Shown here: in pieces, positions 20,861 to 35,699 of the stretch | Position numbering within the stretch: the stretch's first letter is position 1 | Layout of the letters: each line of letters begins with the position of its first letter | Source: Pestalotiopsis fici W106-1 | Lineage: Eukaryota > Ascomycota > Sordariomycetes > Amphisphaeriales > Sporocadaceae | Assembly: GCF_000516985.1 (NCBI RefSeq) | Contig: NW_006917093.1 | Location: forward strand, 1,054,001-1,118,000 | Direction of reading: 5' to 3' | Length of the DNA: 64,000 nucleotides | Program-made: the position numbers and the translations under genes | The notes under the pieces: generated by a model | Told to the model about the DNA's origin: nothing | Databases searched by the model: none | What the model saw: only the letters and a program-made list of their open reading frames with translations

Positions 20861-23800
20861 TTTATTCGTAAAATTATTATATTTTATATTCCGTATTTTA
20901 TTATTATATTTTAAAAGAATATATAATATTAGCTTTTAAACTTAATTTATTTTTTTATTATTATACGTTTAAAGATATTTAAATTTAAAAAATTTAAAAC
21001 TAATATTAAGCTTAATAAAAAATATAACTAGCCTAATTGGTTCCTTAAATATAAATATTTAGCAAATTATTTTGAAATTTGGCATTTTATAAATTTAGAT
21101 TTTACGCTTTTTTTTCCCCGGAAAAGGCTTTTCCCTTTTAATAATCAAAAAATATGCTAAAGACTTTTAAAAGCAATTTAAAAAGGAATATTTAGCAGCT
21201 ATTATAAAATAGGAAAAAACTAAAAAGGGAAAAGCTCCGAAAAAAGAGCCCGTATTTATAGGTTTTACGTTTTAAAAAGCATATAATAAGGAAATTTCCA
21301 CTAAATAAATCTTATTTAACGTTATTTCCGCTTAAATTAATAAAATATATTATTTAAAAAAATAGGTCGATAAAATAATAAACCCCGGTTTTTTATAAAT
21401 TATTAAGGTTAAAGCGGAAAAAATAAGGGAATATATTTTTAAATATTGCGTTAAATAGCTTAAAGCCTTTTATAAATTAAATAAAATTAATTATATAAAG
21501 CGCGTAAAATTATAATATAAGCTTTATTTTGCTATTATAACTAAAGCTTAAAATTTTTAAAAATAGTTTTTTAAATAGAAAATTAAGCGAATAAAAGCCC
21601 GGATATATTAGGTCCCTAAAATTTATAAAGCCTTTGCCGTTAAGGATTTTTTACGCGTTATAAATATTAAAATTATACCTAGCTAAAGAAAGAAATAAAT
21701 AAAGCGTATTAATAATTTTAAAAACGAATTATTTCCGATTTTTAATATTTTAAAAAAGGCGCTTTTTAATTAATTCGATAAAATTATTTTATTAGTTAAT
21801 AAGCTAAAAATTTTCGCAATTTTAGGCTTAGGCTTAAAATTCTACGGAAACAAAATATTAAAAAATACGGGATTAACGATTTCGAGCTTTAACGTTTTAA
21901 TTTAAAAACTTTTTTGCCTTTATAAAAAAAAGGATAAAAAACCACCAATAAAGCCCGGAAATATATTTATTTTTAGAATACGCCTTTATAGGCTTAACGG
22001 AAAGGAAAATTAAAATATTATTTAAAGCGGAGGTAAACGAAATCCGTTTTCGTATATAATAAAAAAAATATAAAAGATTAAAAGGTTAATTTAAAGCTAT
22101 CGGCTAAATATTAGGTAATTTTAATAATAGGAACCCTAAAAGCGGGTTTTCGTACCCCGGCTTTATTAGCGTTATAATTATTAACCTATTTTTTTTATAA
22201 AAAATATAAAAATCTTTTTTACCGCTTTTTTTTAATTCGATCCTTTTTTTTTATTTCTAAAAAGCTTTTAAATATACCTTTTATGCTTTAACTAAATTTT
22301 TACCCTTTTTTAATCGCTATAATTATTAACCCTGCTATTATAAATTTTAATAATATTATTAATATTTATATTACCGTTTTTAGCAAGCATTTATTATCCG
22401 ATTTTACGCTTTTTAATAATTATAGCGTTATTTATATAGTAAATAATTTTAAATTTTTATTATTAGATTTTATTAAATTTATAAAAAACGAGGATTAAAT
22501 TTAAGCTAATATTTTATTTTTTCTTATTTAAAATTAAGGTACTTATATTATTAAAAATTGTATTAATAGTCTTATAGGCATTAAAATAAATTTTATATTT
22601 AACGATATTATTTATTTTCTAAATTTTTATTATAATATTATTTTTAAATTTAAATTAAATAAAAAAGAAGTATAATTTTGCGGATATAATGCTATTATTA
22701 AATACGGAATATTAAAGCATAATATTATATTTTATAAGCTTTAGCGAAAATTTTATTTAATTTTTTTTTAAATATAAGCCTATATTTTTTTATTTTTTTA
22801 ATTTTTTTGCTAAAATAAGCGTAAGCTACCCTTATATTTTAGTATTTTATTTTATTAATTAACGAAAAATGCAATAATTTAGGGTATATATTTAGCCTAA
22901 ATCTAACAAAAAATTATTTTAGCATTTTTAGTTAAAATATTTTAGGGCTAAAATTTTTAAGCGGTTTGCTAAAAGCGCAAAAAATATTTAAATTAATAAA
23001 ATAAAATAATTTGACTATAAAATTTATATACGCTTTAAAGCTATTTAGGTAATTTTAAAAAAAACTAAAAAATATTAAATAAAACGACCATTTTAGCGGA
23101 TATCCCTAAACCTTATATTTTACAATAAAGCTTTTAATAAAAGTATTTATACGCTAATTATTAAGGAAAAATAGTTACGAAAATATTTCGTTTTCCCGTT
23201 AAAATTTAAAAAAAAAATAAATTTATTTTAATAATTATTAATTTCGTTATATCGGTAAAACGATAATACCGCCTTTTTATTTATATAATTTTTTTACGAT
23301 AATAAAACGGCATTTTTACCGGCGCGCGGAACTAGCTATTATAAACGCTAAGCTAAAAAAAAGAATTATTATTTAGTTATTAGCTTTTTATATATTTAAA
23401 TTAAATAAAAAAGCTAAAAGAACTATTTAAAAGCTTTAAAAAAAAACCTTAATAATATTAATATTTGCGAATCTCTTTTTTACGCTTTAGCTAAAAGTAT
23501 TAAAAGCCGCAATATATTTATATAATATATTATTAAGCGCTTTTAAAAATTACCAATTATTAAATAAAATATTAAATAAATGGTTTAAATAATATTTCCG
23601 ATAATATACCTTAAAAATTATACGAGGAATTATTATTAATTTAAAACCGGATTAAAATTTAATTTATATATACGGATATATAATTTACGCTTTAAAAAAA
23701 AATAGAAAAAAAAATATTAATTTAAAATATTATAAGATTTATTTAAGAGCTTATTTTAAATATTTAATTAGATATTATTTTAATTAATTTTTCCGTATTT

Positions 23801-26490
23801 AAATTTTAAGCCTAAATTAGGTTATAGTTATAAAAAACGTTAAATTTAATAAAAAATATTTTATAAAAGCCTTTAAAAGGAATAAAAAAGATAAATTATT
23901 AAAAAAAAATTCCGTTTTATTATTAACGAAATTAAAGAATTTAAATTAATATTTTTTAAAAGCGATATTATTTTATAATTTAACTTTTAAAACGCTTTAT
24001 AATTACGTTTTATATTGCCTAATTTAGGGGGTAAATTTATATTTAATATTATTTCCGAATATATAGATATAGCTTAATAAATTACGAAATAGCTTAAAAA
24101 CGACGCTAAAAATAGCTTTTTTAATGTTTAAATATTAAATATTTATTTAAATATCTTTTTAAAAATATAAAATTCTCCTAAATTAAGGCAAAAAAATTAG
24201 GGCCTTTTATCCCTAATAGCTACGCCTAAATTATATAAAAAAACCGGCATTTATAAAAAAAAGGATCGCGGGAATATTTTATAAAAAAGCAATATTTCGA
24301 TAAAAAATAATTAAAAGCATATAATATAATATTAAATATTTAATAATTTAATATTAAAATTAAAGTTTTTAAAAGGTATAGCTATTAATTTATTTAGGAA
24401 TAAAAATTTTTAGGACGCTAAAAAATTATTATTTTTAATTTTTAAAAACGCTAAGGAATTGCGATTTTTAATTTTTATTAAAGCAAAATATTTTAAAATT
24501 AAAATATTTATACGGTTTATTAATTTAAAAGGGTAAAAAGTATAAAATATAGCTTTAACCGCTTTTATAAAAAATTAATTAAACGAAATAATCGAAATTA
24601 AGCGTAATACGCGTATTAAAATTTTTTTTTAAAAATACGGATAATTATATATATTAATAATATTTTACGGAGTATTTGTAATTTTATTAACCGATTTATT
24701 TTAAAAGAAATTTAACGATTAATTTATGCTAATAGCTAGAAATAAAAACCTTTTAGCGTATAAAATTTTATATTTTATAATTATAGCTATAATGCTAAAT
24801 TATAAAAAAAAAATTTAAAGGTATTTTATCGGCTTTAAAAAAGCTTTTAAATAACGACGAAAATTTCGGTATATTTAAAAGTATCGCTTTTAACCTAAAA
24901 AAGGAAAAAATATACCTAAACGATATATTATAAAAACTAAAAAGATAAAAAAACCTAAAAAATTATTTATATAAGCTTTAATTTAAAAAAGTAATAAGCT
25001 TTAAATTTAAAACCCTAATATAAAAAAGTATTTAAAAAAAAGGAATCGCGAAAAACGCTTTAGCAAGCTTATACTTTTAATATAGGTATAAATATATAAA
25101 TTCGATAAAAATAATTATTTAGTAAAATTTAAAGTAAGGCTTATTATAAAGGGAGATTTTTAAAAAAAGCGTAAAAAACATTTACGTTTTAATTTTAGCC
25201 GCCCGATTATTTAAAATTATAATAGCTATAGCTGCTAAAAATAATTTTAAATATAAATAATACGATATTATTAAAGCTTTTTTTAACGTTTTAAAGGGAA
25301 TTTTAAAACCTATATATTATAAGCTATTAAACGGTTTTAATATAAAATATAAATATTTAGAGCTTAGGAAGGCCTTATATAGGCTTAAAGATTTATTATT
25401 ATTATAATATAAAAAGCTTAATAATATATTAGTATAATTAGGATTCGATATTTTTATTAAAAAATTATATTTATTTTTTAACCCCGATTATATAATATTT
25501 CTAATATTTTATATCGATAATATTTTTACTTTTTATTATAAAAATTATAAAAAAATAGCCTAAACGTTTATAAAAAATATTAAAAAGAAATATAAGCTTA
25601 AATTAAAAAAAAACGTTTTATAGTTTTTTAATATTCGGGTATTTAAAGACCGGAGTATAAAAACCGTTATATTATTATATAATGCTTATATAAAAAAAAT
25701 CGCAGCTAAATTCGGGGTAAATAATTAATTAAATATATTAGCTATATTTATAAGCTTAGCCTTTTTAAAAAAATACCTAAATATCGCTATTAAAAGCGAG
25801 ATTAAAAATTTTTAAAAAATAATTAATTTAATATTATATATTATTATTATAATTAAATTAAATATTATATTTATTATAGCTTAGCTTTTTTATTTTTTTA
25901 TTAATTTAGGGCTAACGTATTTTAAAATTAAGCTATAAATTATTAAATATTTTTAGAATATTAAATTTTTTAATATTAGGTATAAAAAATATATAAAAAC
26001 CTAGATCCTAATAATAAAAAATGCCTTATTCGCCGACGATTAAAAATTAAAAAAAAGCTTATAAAGATATATTATTATATTTTTTAGCGGTTTAATAATA
26101 TAAAAAGCTTTTAAATAAAGCATTATATTTATTAATATAATAAAAGTAAAGCTAAACGCTTTATCGAAGACCGTTAAAAAAATTCTAATATACGAACGGC
26201 TTTATCGGGATTTAAAACTTAATTTTAAATAAAATTAGAATATTTTTTATAATAATTAGCAAATAATATAATTTATAATAAACGATAACTTAAAAATTAA
26301 TATTAAATTAAAATATATCGATATTAATAATATATAGCTTAAATAGGAGTATATAAAGGGATCTTTTAAAATTACCTATTTTTAAATAAACTAAATATTA
26401 GTAAATAGCCTTATTAAAGCGCTTTTAAAATAAAAATTTAAGCGCTTTATATTTTACCTAAATTTTTATAAAATTATATTAGTATTATAA
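20861..26490 (+). pseudogene. Decayed gag-pol of element A
   Basis: The plus strand reads through a gag-like N-terminus, a protease/pre-integrase segment near 22430-22680, and an integrase region with VISVKR and TGARN near 23240-23340. RT follows from about 25270: ELRKALYRLKD at 25370, then a degraded catalytic box FYIDN at 25507-25521 where FYVDD is expected. RNase H ends near 26480 with a block corresponding to the Copia ADGLTKAL motif. There are dozens of stops, nearly all TAA or TAG where Gln or Trp would fit. No active protein is possible. Confidence 0.82.
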
Positions 26491-26499
26491 ATAATATAT

Positions 26500-28620
26500 T
26501 AAAAGCAATAAAAAAATTAATTAATAAAAATTACCGGTAAAAAACGCTTATATTATAAATCTTTATTAGGTAAATAAGAAAATAACCGAAAAACCGCAAA
26601 ATTTAACCCGTAAAAAGCATATAAATGCTAAATTTATACTTATTAATATATTATTATAAAAATTTTTTTATTTATCCTTATATTTAAATATTATATATAA
26701 AAACCTTTTATTTAATTATTTTTATTATCGGAAAAAAAATTTATATAAATAAAAGTAATATTAAAGCTTAAAACCGCTTTATCGAAAACCTATTACTAAT
26801 AAATTTTAATAGCAATTTTAAAAATAATACGGTATTTGCGTTTTACGCGAGTTTTATCGTAAAAATAATTTATATAACGCTATATAAAAGGAATAATATT
26901 AAAATAACTATTATAATATTAATTTTTATATTTTAAAAAGTATAAAAAGCGAAATATAAATTAAAAAAAATTTATATAAGTTTATAATTATCGCGATTTT
27001 TATTATAATAATAATAGCGATTTTTTAAAATTTAAAAATATTTGCTATTAGCCGGTATATTTTTATATATGCGATTAATAATAATAGCCTTAATATAACG
27101 AATATAAAAAATATTATTATATATTCCCGAAATTTTTATAATACGCTTAAAGGTATTAGCTAAATATTTTAATTTTTTACGTTAAATATAAATAATACGT
27201 TTAAAGCGATAAGCGGAAGGCTTAAAATTATTTTTTTTAATTTTTGCTAACGGGTAATAAAAGCTATAAGCAAAAGGAATAAATATAGGAATACTTTTTT
27301 TATTATTAAAATAGGTAAAAAAAGCAATAAATTGTTTACGATTTTTGGTAAAATTAATTATTTTAAACGATTAATCGCGAAAAATACGAATAAAAAGGGT
27401 ATAATTATTAAAGGAAATGCGAACGTAATTATTAAAAATAGCTAGGAGCTAAATCGGAACCGAAGTTTTAAAAACTTTTCGATTAGGAAAAGCAAAAAAA
27501 TTAGACCTAAAAGCTTTATTAGCGCTTAAACTATTTTAAGTAAAAAAACGCGATTTAATTAAAGGATAAGGAAAATCGGGATTATTAAGCATAATATTAT
27601 AAAAATTAAAACGGATAAATATTAGGAATTAAAAAAAGCATAAAAATAAACGCTAAAAAAGTCGAAATTTACCGTTATTACTAAAAAGCACGTTAGCGTT
27701 TAGCTTTATAAATGCGTTTTTTTTTTTATTACGACGAAAAAGCTTAGCTATTATTCGGTTTTATTAAGCTTTAAAGCTATTAAACGAAAACGGGCGGCGT
27801 ATATAGCTTTAAGCGCGAGTTTTTTTAGGAGATTTAAAAAGAAAGCGAAATATAATAATAAATAATATAGTAAAAAAATAAAAACGTATAATTATTTTTT
27901 AAAGGAGTAATAAATAAAAATAAATTAAAAAAGCTTAAGGAAATTTAACCTAAAAAAAAAATAAAAAAAAATAAAAATTTAGGAAGCAGTAGGAAATAGG
28001 CTATTTATAAATAGGATAATTAATCCGATTAAATAAATTATTATTTTTTAATTTGGGCAAAAACGCTAAATAAATATAAACTAATAAAAGCGCACCTAAA
28101 ATAATTATTAAAGGCTTAATAATAAAGGAATTAATAAAATTAGTTATTATACCTTATCGAATATAGCTATTATTAAATTTTTAATTATTATAAAAAAAAA
28201 AGGAAAGCTTAAAGCACTAATTTAAAAAGGTGTAAACGTAATAAAAAGGAAAAAAAAACTTTAATTAAGTAAGCCTATATTAGAGAAGTTTAGGAAGCGT
28301 AGAAAATTAAGGGTAAATATAATTAAATAAAAAAAAAATCTAGAATTTATCCAAATTTAATTATTAAATGCTAAAAATAAATATTAATAAAAAAAAAAGG
28401 GAAAAATAAAAATCTTTAAATAAATAGTATATAGGAAGGTTATTTTTAGGAGAAAATTTATAAATAAAGGAATTTTTATAAAAAAAATATTTAGATAAAG
28501 GATAAAAATATAAAAAAAGCTTTTTTAATCCGGGTTTATATATAATAGGCAAAGGTAATTATCGCTAAAAAAACCTATTATTAACCGGTAATTTAATAAT
28601 TAAGTTTAATTTTTAAAATA
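26500..28620 (-). pseudogene. Possible antisense reading frame in the 3' part of element A
   Basis: Between RNase H and the 3' LTR the minus strand can be read in one frame for about 2 kb if TAA/TAG are treated as damaged Gln codons. It includes a stop-free run of about 62 codons at 28552-28364 with PIIYKPGLKKLFLYF. Element B keeps the same frame. The composition (Leu, Phe, Pro, Ile) is also what the complement of A-rich DNA gives, so the frame is only weakly supported. No family is recognised. Confidence 0.3.
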
Positions 28621-28792
28621 AAAACGGCAAAAATAAGGTAAACCTTAGGGAGGATATGGGATAAATATTTAAAAAAGCTTAGGATCTTTATTTTTATGCT
28701 TAATCCAATTTAAAAACAAAAATTTTAAAAGGCTATTTAATTAATATATTTTTATTAAGCTTTTAAAAAACGTTTTAAAAACTTAGGGGGTA

Positions 28793-29083
28793 TATAATAA
28801 TTAGTTAGATTTTAAAGGTTTTTAAAATATTAGATATAAGGAGCATATAGATATCCTTATTAAAAGCAAGGAGTTTACGGATAAGGTTTGTACGCTTTAG
28901 GGAAGTTAATAAATCTTTTTAATAAATAAATATATAAATAAGATTATATGCTCCTTTTTTAATTAGAATTTAAATAGATATAATATATTTTATAATTATA
29001 TTTATACCTTTTAACGCTTTTAGCTTATTTTAATATTATAATTTTTTTAAACCTATTTTATATGCTCCTTTAACTATATTATA
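28793..29083 (+). repeat. 3' LTR of element A
   Basis: 291 bp, starting TATAATAATTAG (mutated TGTGGCAGTCAG) and ending TTATA. It is followed by the duplicated target TAATT and then gag of element E. Confidence 0.85.
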
Positions 29084-29746
29084 TAATTAGTCCTTATTAT
29101 AATAGCCGATTTATTATAGCACTTTATAGCATTTGCTATATTATATTATAGCATTTAAATCCCTTTATATATTTTATCGATAAAATAAAAGAATTAATTT
29201 TTTTTATTTTTTATTTTTTTAACGATTCTTTTACCGTTTTTTAACGATAATTATACCGTTATAACGGCAAAAATTCGGCAAAATAGATAATTCTATCCGT
29301 ATTATTACCGGATGCTAAATACCGGAAAAATAAAAATTTTCCGGATCCAGAAATTAGAATACGTAAAAATTTACGTTATAATTATATTTTAAATTGCTAA
29401 AAATCGATCGGTTTTTTAAAATTACCGATATATATAACGGTATAACCGATATTTAAAAAGCCTAAATATTACTTTTAATTCGTTAAAATTTAATAATAAA
29501 ACCGTTAAATTTAATATTCGATAAAATAAATCTATATAAAGCTTTATCGATTTTATAATTAGTTTATTAAGGTACCGGACCCGTATTACGTTAATAATTA
29601 TATTTCGAATTTTATATTATAAAATTCGAAAATTATAATTCGTTAAACGAGTTTATATTTATTTTTAAAGGATATATTTTAAAGCTTTTAAGCGTTAAGG
29701 CTAAAATCGATAATATCGATTAAAAAACGATTTTTATTATAGCCCT
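29084..29746 (+). pseudogene. gag fragment of element E between A and B
   Basis: A 660-base piece with Copia gag-like plus-strand coding traces (FFNDSFTVFQR-like start, then LLPDAKYREIKIF). It continues the leader at 20557 and is resumed at 38293, each junction being a target duplication. It is less A+T-rich than A and B and several codons remain readable. Confidence 0.55.
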
Positions 29747-30037
29747 TGTGGCAGTTAGTTAGACCTTAAGGGTCCTTAAGATATTAGATACAAGGAGCAT
29801 ATAGATGTCCCTATCAAAAGCAAAAAGCTTACGGATAAGGTCCGTACGCTTTAGGGAAATTAATAAATCTTTTTAATAAATAAATATATAAATAGGACTA
29901 TAAACTCCCTTTTTAATTAGAATTTAAATAAATATAATATACTTTATAATTATACCTATACCTTTTAACGCTTTTAGCTTATTTTAATATTATAACTTTT
30001 TTAAACCTATTTTATATATTTTTTTAATTATATTATA
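29747..30037 (+). repeat. 5' LTR of element B
   Basis: 291 bp, starting TGTGGCAGTT and ending TATTATA; the least damaged start among the four A/B LTRs. Confidence 0.85.
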
Positions 30038-30038
30038 G

Positions 30039-30050
30039 TTATAAGCCCGG
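30039..30050 (+). other. Primer-binding site of element B
   Basis: TTATAAGCCCGG one base after the LTR, as in A. Confidence 0.55.
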
Positions 30051-33000
30051 TTTATTTATAAAACTATTATATTTTATATTCCGCATTTTATTATTATATT
30101 TTAAAAAAGCATATAATATTAGCTTTTAAGCTTAATTTATTTTTTTATTATTATATATTTAAAAATATTTAAATTTAAAAAATTTAAAAAATTTAAAGCT
30201 AATATTAAGCTTAATAAAAAATATAACTGGCCTAATTGGTTTTTTAAATATAAACATTTAGCAAATTATTTTAAAATTTAGCATTTTATAAATTTAGATT
30301 TTATGCTTTTTTTCCCTAGAAAAAGCTTTTCCTTTTTAATAATCGAAAAATATACTAAAAACTTTTAAAAATAATTTAAAAAAGAATATTTAGCAATTAT
30401 TATAAAATAGGAAAAAACTAAAAAGGGAAAAGCTCCGAAAAAAAAGCCCGTACCTATAGGTTTTACGCTCCGAAAAGCATATAATAAAAAAGTTTCTATT
30501 AAGTAAATCTTATTTAATATTATTTTTGCTTAAATTAATAAAATATATTATTTAAAAAAATAAATCGATAAAATAATAAACCTTGGCTTTTTATAAATTA
30601 TTAAGGTTAAAGCGGAAAAAGTAAAGGAGTATATTTTTAGGTATTACGTTAAATAGCTTAAAGCCTTTTACGAATTAAATAAAATTAATTATATAAAACG
30701 CGTAAAATTATAATATAAGCTTTATTTTGCTATTATAATTAAAGCCTAAAACCTTTAAAAGTGGTTTTTCGAATAAAAAATTAAGCGAATAAAAACCCGA
30801 ACGTATTAGGTTTTTAAAATTTATAAAGCCTTTGCCGTTAAAAATTTTTTACGCGTTATAAATATTAAAATTATACCTAGCTAGGGAAAGAAATAAATAG
30901 AGCGTATTAATAATTTTAAAAACGAATTATTTTTAATTTTTAATGCTTTGGAAAAAACGCTTTTTAATTAATTCGATAAAATTATTTTATTAGTTAATAA
31001 GCTAAAAATTTTTATAATTTTAGGCCCAGGCCTAGAATTTTACGGAAACGGAATATTAAGGAATACGGGATTAACGATTTCGAGTTTTAACGTTTTAGCC
31101 TAGGAATTTTTTTATTTTTGCAAAAAAAAAAAGATAAAAAAACTACCGGTAAGGCCCGGAGATATATTTATTTTTAAAATACGCCTTTATAGGCTTAATA
31201 AAAAGAAAAATTAAAATATTATTTAAAGCGGAGGTAAACGAAATCCGCTTTCGTATATAATAAAAAAATATAAAAGGATAAAAGGTTAATTTAAGGTTAT
31301 CGGCTGGATATTAAATAACCTTAATAAAAGGAACCCTAAAAGCGGGTTTTCGTACCCTAGCTTTATTAGCGCTATAATTATTAACTTATTTTTTTTTTAT
31401 AAAAAAGCATAGGAATCCCTTTTTATCGCTTCTTTTTAACTCGATTTTTTTTTTTATTTCTAAAAAGCTCCTAAATATATTTCCTATATTTTAGCTAAAT
31501 TTTTGCCTTTTTTTAGTCGCTATAATTATTAATTTTATTATTATAAGTTTTAATAATATTATTAGTATTTATATTATTATTTTTAGCAAATACCTATTAT
31601 CCGATTTTACGCTTTTTAATAATTATAACGCTATTTATATAATAAATAATTTTAAATTTTTATTACCAGATTTTATTAAATTTGTAAAAAACGAAAATTA
31701 AATTTAGGCTAGCACTTTATTTTTTTTTTATTTAAGGTTAGGATATTTATATTATTAAAAATTATATTAATAATTTTATAAGTATTAAAGCAAATTTCGT
31801 ATTTAATAATATTGCTTATTTTTTAATTTTCTATTATAATATTATTTTTAAATTTAGATTAAGTAAAAAAAGAGTATAATTTTGCGGATATAATGCTATT
31901 ATTAGATACGGAATATTAAAATATAGCATTATATTTTATAAGCTTTAGCGAAAATTTTATTTAATTTTTTTTAAATATAAGCCTATATTTTTTTATTTTT
32001 TTAATTTCCTTATTAAAATAAGCGTAAGCTACCCCTATATTTTAGCATTTTATTTTATTAATTAACGAAAAATATAACGATTTAGGGCATATATTTAGCC
32101 TAAATTTAACGAAGAATTATTTTAGCATTTTCGGTTAAAACACCTTAGGGCTAAAGCTTTTAAGCGGTTTGCTAAAAGCGTAAAAAATATCTAAATTAAT
32201 AGAATAAAATAACTTAATTATAAAATTTATATACGCTTTAAAGCTATTTAAATAATTTTAAAAAAAACTAAAAAATATTAAATAAAACGACTATTTTAGC
32301 GGATATCCCTAGATTTTATATTTTACGATAAAGCTTTTAATAAAAGTATTTATACGCTAATTATTAAAAAAAATAATTATAAAAATATTTCGTTTTCCTA
32401 TTAAAATCTAAAGGAAAAAACGAATTTACCCTAATAATTATTAATTTTGTTATATCGGTAAAACGATAATACCACCTTTTCGTCTATATAATCTTTTACG
32501 ATAATAAAACGGCATTTTTACCAGCGCGCGGGACCAGCTATTACAAGCGCTAAGCTAAAAAAAAAGGAATTATTATTTAGTTATTAGCTTTTTATATATT
32601 TAAATTAAACGGAAAAGCTAAAAAAGCTATTCGAAAGCTTTAAAAAAAAAATCCTAATAATATTAATATTTGCGAATCTCTTTTTTACGCTTTAGCTAAA
32701 AATATTAAAAGCCGTAATATACCTATATAATATATTATTAAACGCTTTTAAAAATTACCGATTATTAAACGAAATGCTAAATAAATAATTCGAATAATAT
32801 TTCCGATAATATATTTTAAAGATTATACGAGGAATTATTATTAATTTAAAACCGGATTAGAATTTAATTTATATATATAAATATATAGTTTACGCTTTAA
32901 AAAAAAATAAAAAAAATATTAATTTAAAATATTATAAAATTTATTTAAAAGCTTATTTTAGATATTTGGTTAAATATTATTTTAATTAATTTTTTTGTAT

Positions 33001-35690
33001 TTGGATTTTAAGCCTAAATTAGGTTATAGTTATAAGGAACGTTAAATTTAATAAAAAAGTATTTTATAAAAGCCTTTAAAAGGAACAAAAAAAATAAATT
33101 GTTAAAAAAAAATTCCGTTTTATTATTAACGAAATTAAGGAGCTTAAACCGATATTTTTTAAAAACGATATTATTTTATAATTTAACTTTTAAGACGCTT
33201 TATAATTATATTTTATATTGCCTAATTTAAGGGGTAAATTTATATTTAATGCTATTTCCGAATATATAGATATAGCTTAATAAATCGCGGAATAGCTTAA
33301 AAATAACGCTAAAAATGGCCTTTTTAATATTTAAATACTAAATATTTACCTAAATATCTTTTTAAAAATATAAAATTTTTTTAAGCTAGGGCAAAAAGAT
33401 TAGGGCCTTTTATTTTTAATAGCTATGTTTAAATTATATAAAAAAACCGGTATTTATAAAAAAAAGGATCGCGGGGATGCTTTATAAAGGAGTAATATTT
33501 CGATAAAAAATAATTAAAAGCATATAGTATAACGTTAAATATTTAATAATTTAATATTAGGATTAAGGTTTTTAAAAAATATAGTTATTAATTTATTTAG
33601 GGATAAAAATTTTTAGGACGTTAAAAAATTACTATTTTTAATTTTTAAAAACGCTAAGGAATCGCGATTTTTAATTTTTATTAAAGCAAAATACCTTAAA
33701 ATTAAAATACCTATACGGTTTATTAATTTAAAAAAATAAAAAGTATAAAATATAGCTTTAACCGCTTTTATAAAAAACTAACTAAACGAAATAATCGAAA
33801 TTAGGCGTAATACGCGTATTAAAAAAGCTTTTTAAAAATACGAATAATTATATATATTAATAATATTTTATAAAATATTTATAATTTTATTAACCGACCT
33901 ATTTTAAAAGGAATTTAACGACTAATTTATGCTAATAGCCAAAAATAAAGACCTTTTAGCGTATAAAATTTTATACTTTATAATCGCAGCTATAATACTA
34001 AGTTATAAAAAAGAATTTAGAGGCATTTTATCGGCTTTAAAAAAGCTTTTAAATAATAATAAAAACTTTAGTATATTTAAAAGTATCGCTTTTAACCTAA
34101 AAAAAAAAGATATATTTAAACAATATATTATAAAAACTAAAAAAATAAAAAAACCTAAAAAATTATTTATATAGGCCTTAATTTAAAAAAATAATAAGCT
34201 TTAAATTTAAAACCTTAATATAAAAAAATATTTAAAAAAAAAGGGATTGCGAAAAACGCTTTAATAAGCTTATATTTTTAATATAGGTATAAATATATAA
34301 ATTCGATAAAAATAATTATTTAGTAAAATTTAAGGTAAAGCTTATTATAAAAGGAGATTTTTAAAAAAAAAGCGCAAAAAATACCTATATTTTAATTTTA
34401 GCCGCCCGATTATTTAAAATTATAATAGCTATAGTTGCTAAAAATAATTTTAAATATAAATAATACGATATTATTAAAGCCTTTTTTAACGCTTTAAAGG
34501 GAATTTTAGAATTTATATATTATAAGCTATTAAACGGTTTTAGTATAAAATATAAATATTTAAAGCTTAAAAAGGCCTTATATAGGCTTAAAAATTTATT
34601 ATTATTATAATATAAAAAGCTTAATAATATATTAATATAATTAGGATTCGACGCCTTTATTAAAAAATTATGCTTATTTTTTAACCTCGATTATATAATA
34701 TTCCTAATATTTTACGTCGACGATATTTTTATTTTTTATTATAAAAATTATAAAAAAATAGCTTAAACGCTTATAAAAAATATTAAAAGGAAATATAAAT
34801 TTAAATTAAAAAAAAACGTTTTATAATTTTTTAATATTTGGGTATTTAAAAACCGGAGTATAAAAACCGTTATATTGCTATATAATGCTTATATAAAAAA
34901 AATCGTAGCTAAATTCGGGGTAAATAATTAATCGAATATATTAGCCGTATTTATAAACTTAGCCTTTTTAGAAAAATATTTAAATATCGCTATTAAAAGC
35001 AAAATTAAAAGATTTTAAAAAATAATCGGTTTAATATTATATATTATTATTATAATTAAATTAAATATTATATTTGTTATAGCTTAGCTTTTTTATTTTT
35101 TTATTAATTTAGGGCTAACGCATTTTAAAGCTAGGCTATAAATTATTAAATATTTTTAAAATACTAAATTTTTTAGTATTAGGTATAAAAAGTATATAAA
35201 AACCTAAATTTTAATAATAAAAAATGCTTTATTTGCCGACGATTAAAAATTAAAAAAAAGCTTATAAAAATATATTATTATATTTTTTAGCGGTTTAATA
35301 GTATAAAAGGCTTTTAAATAAAGCATTATATTTATTAATACGATAAAGGTAGAGTTAAACGCTTTATCGGAGACCGCTAAAAAAATTTTAATATACGAAC
35401 GGCTTTATCGGGATTTAAAGCTCGATTTTAGATAAAATTAAAATATTTTTTATAATAATTAATAAACAATACGGTTTATAATAAACGATAACCTAAAAGT
35501 TAATATTAAATTAAAATATATCGATATTAATAATATATAGCTTAAATAGGAGTATATAAAGGGATTTTTTAGGATTATTTATTTTCGAATAAATTAAATG
35601 CTAGTAAATAGCTTTATTAAGGCGCTTTTAAAATAAAAGTTTAAGCGCTTTATATTTTATTTAAATTTCCGTAAAATTATATTAGCATTA
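30051..35690 (+). pseudogene. Decayed gag-pol of element B
   Basis: Same order as in element A. The RT core is easiest to see: the KALYRLK region near 34575 and FYVDDIF at 34710-34730. An RNase H segment with IDINNIQLKQEY lies near 35520-35560. Stops are frequent and almost all TAA/TAG. A stop-free stretch at 33929-34174 covers the linker before RT (YKILYFIIAAIILSYKKEF). Confidence 0.82.
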
Positions 35691-35699
35691 TAAATAATA

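Larger units (their letters stand above)
20558..29083 (+). mobile_element. Element A: Copia LTR retrotransposon, RIP-decayed, about 8.5 kb
   Basis: LTRs at 20558-20847 and 28793-29083 start TGTGGCAG/TATAATAA and end TTACA/TTATA. The flanking five bases are TAACT on the left and TAATT on the right, a target duplication differing by one C-to-T. The primer site TTATAAGCCCGG is at 20849-20860, and the purine-rich AGGGGGTA precedes the 3' LTR. Decayed gag, protease, integrase, RT and RNase H follow in Copia order on the plus strand. About 2.3 kb lies between RNase H and the 3' LTR. Element B is a sister copy of nearly equal length. Confidence 0.88.
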
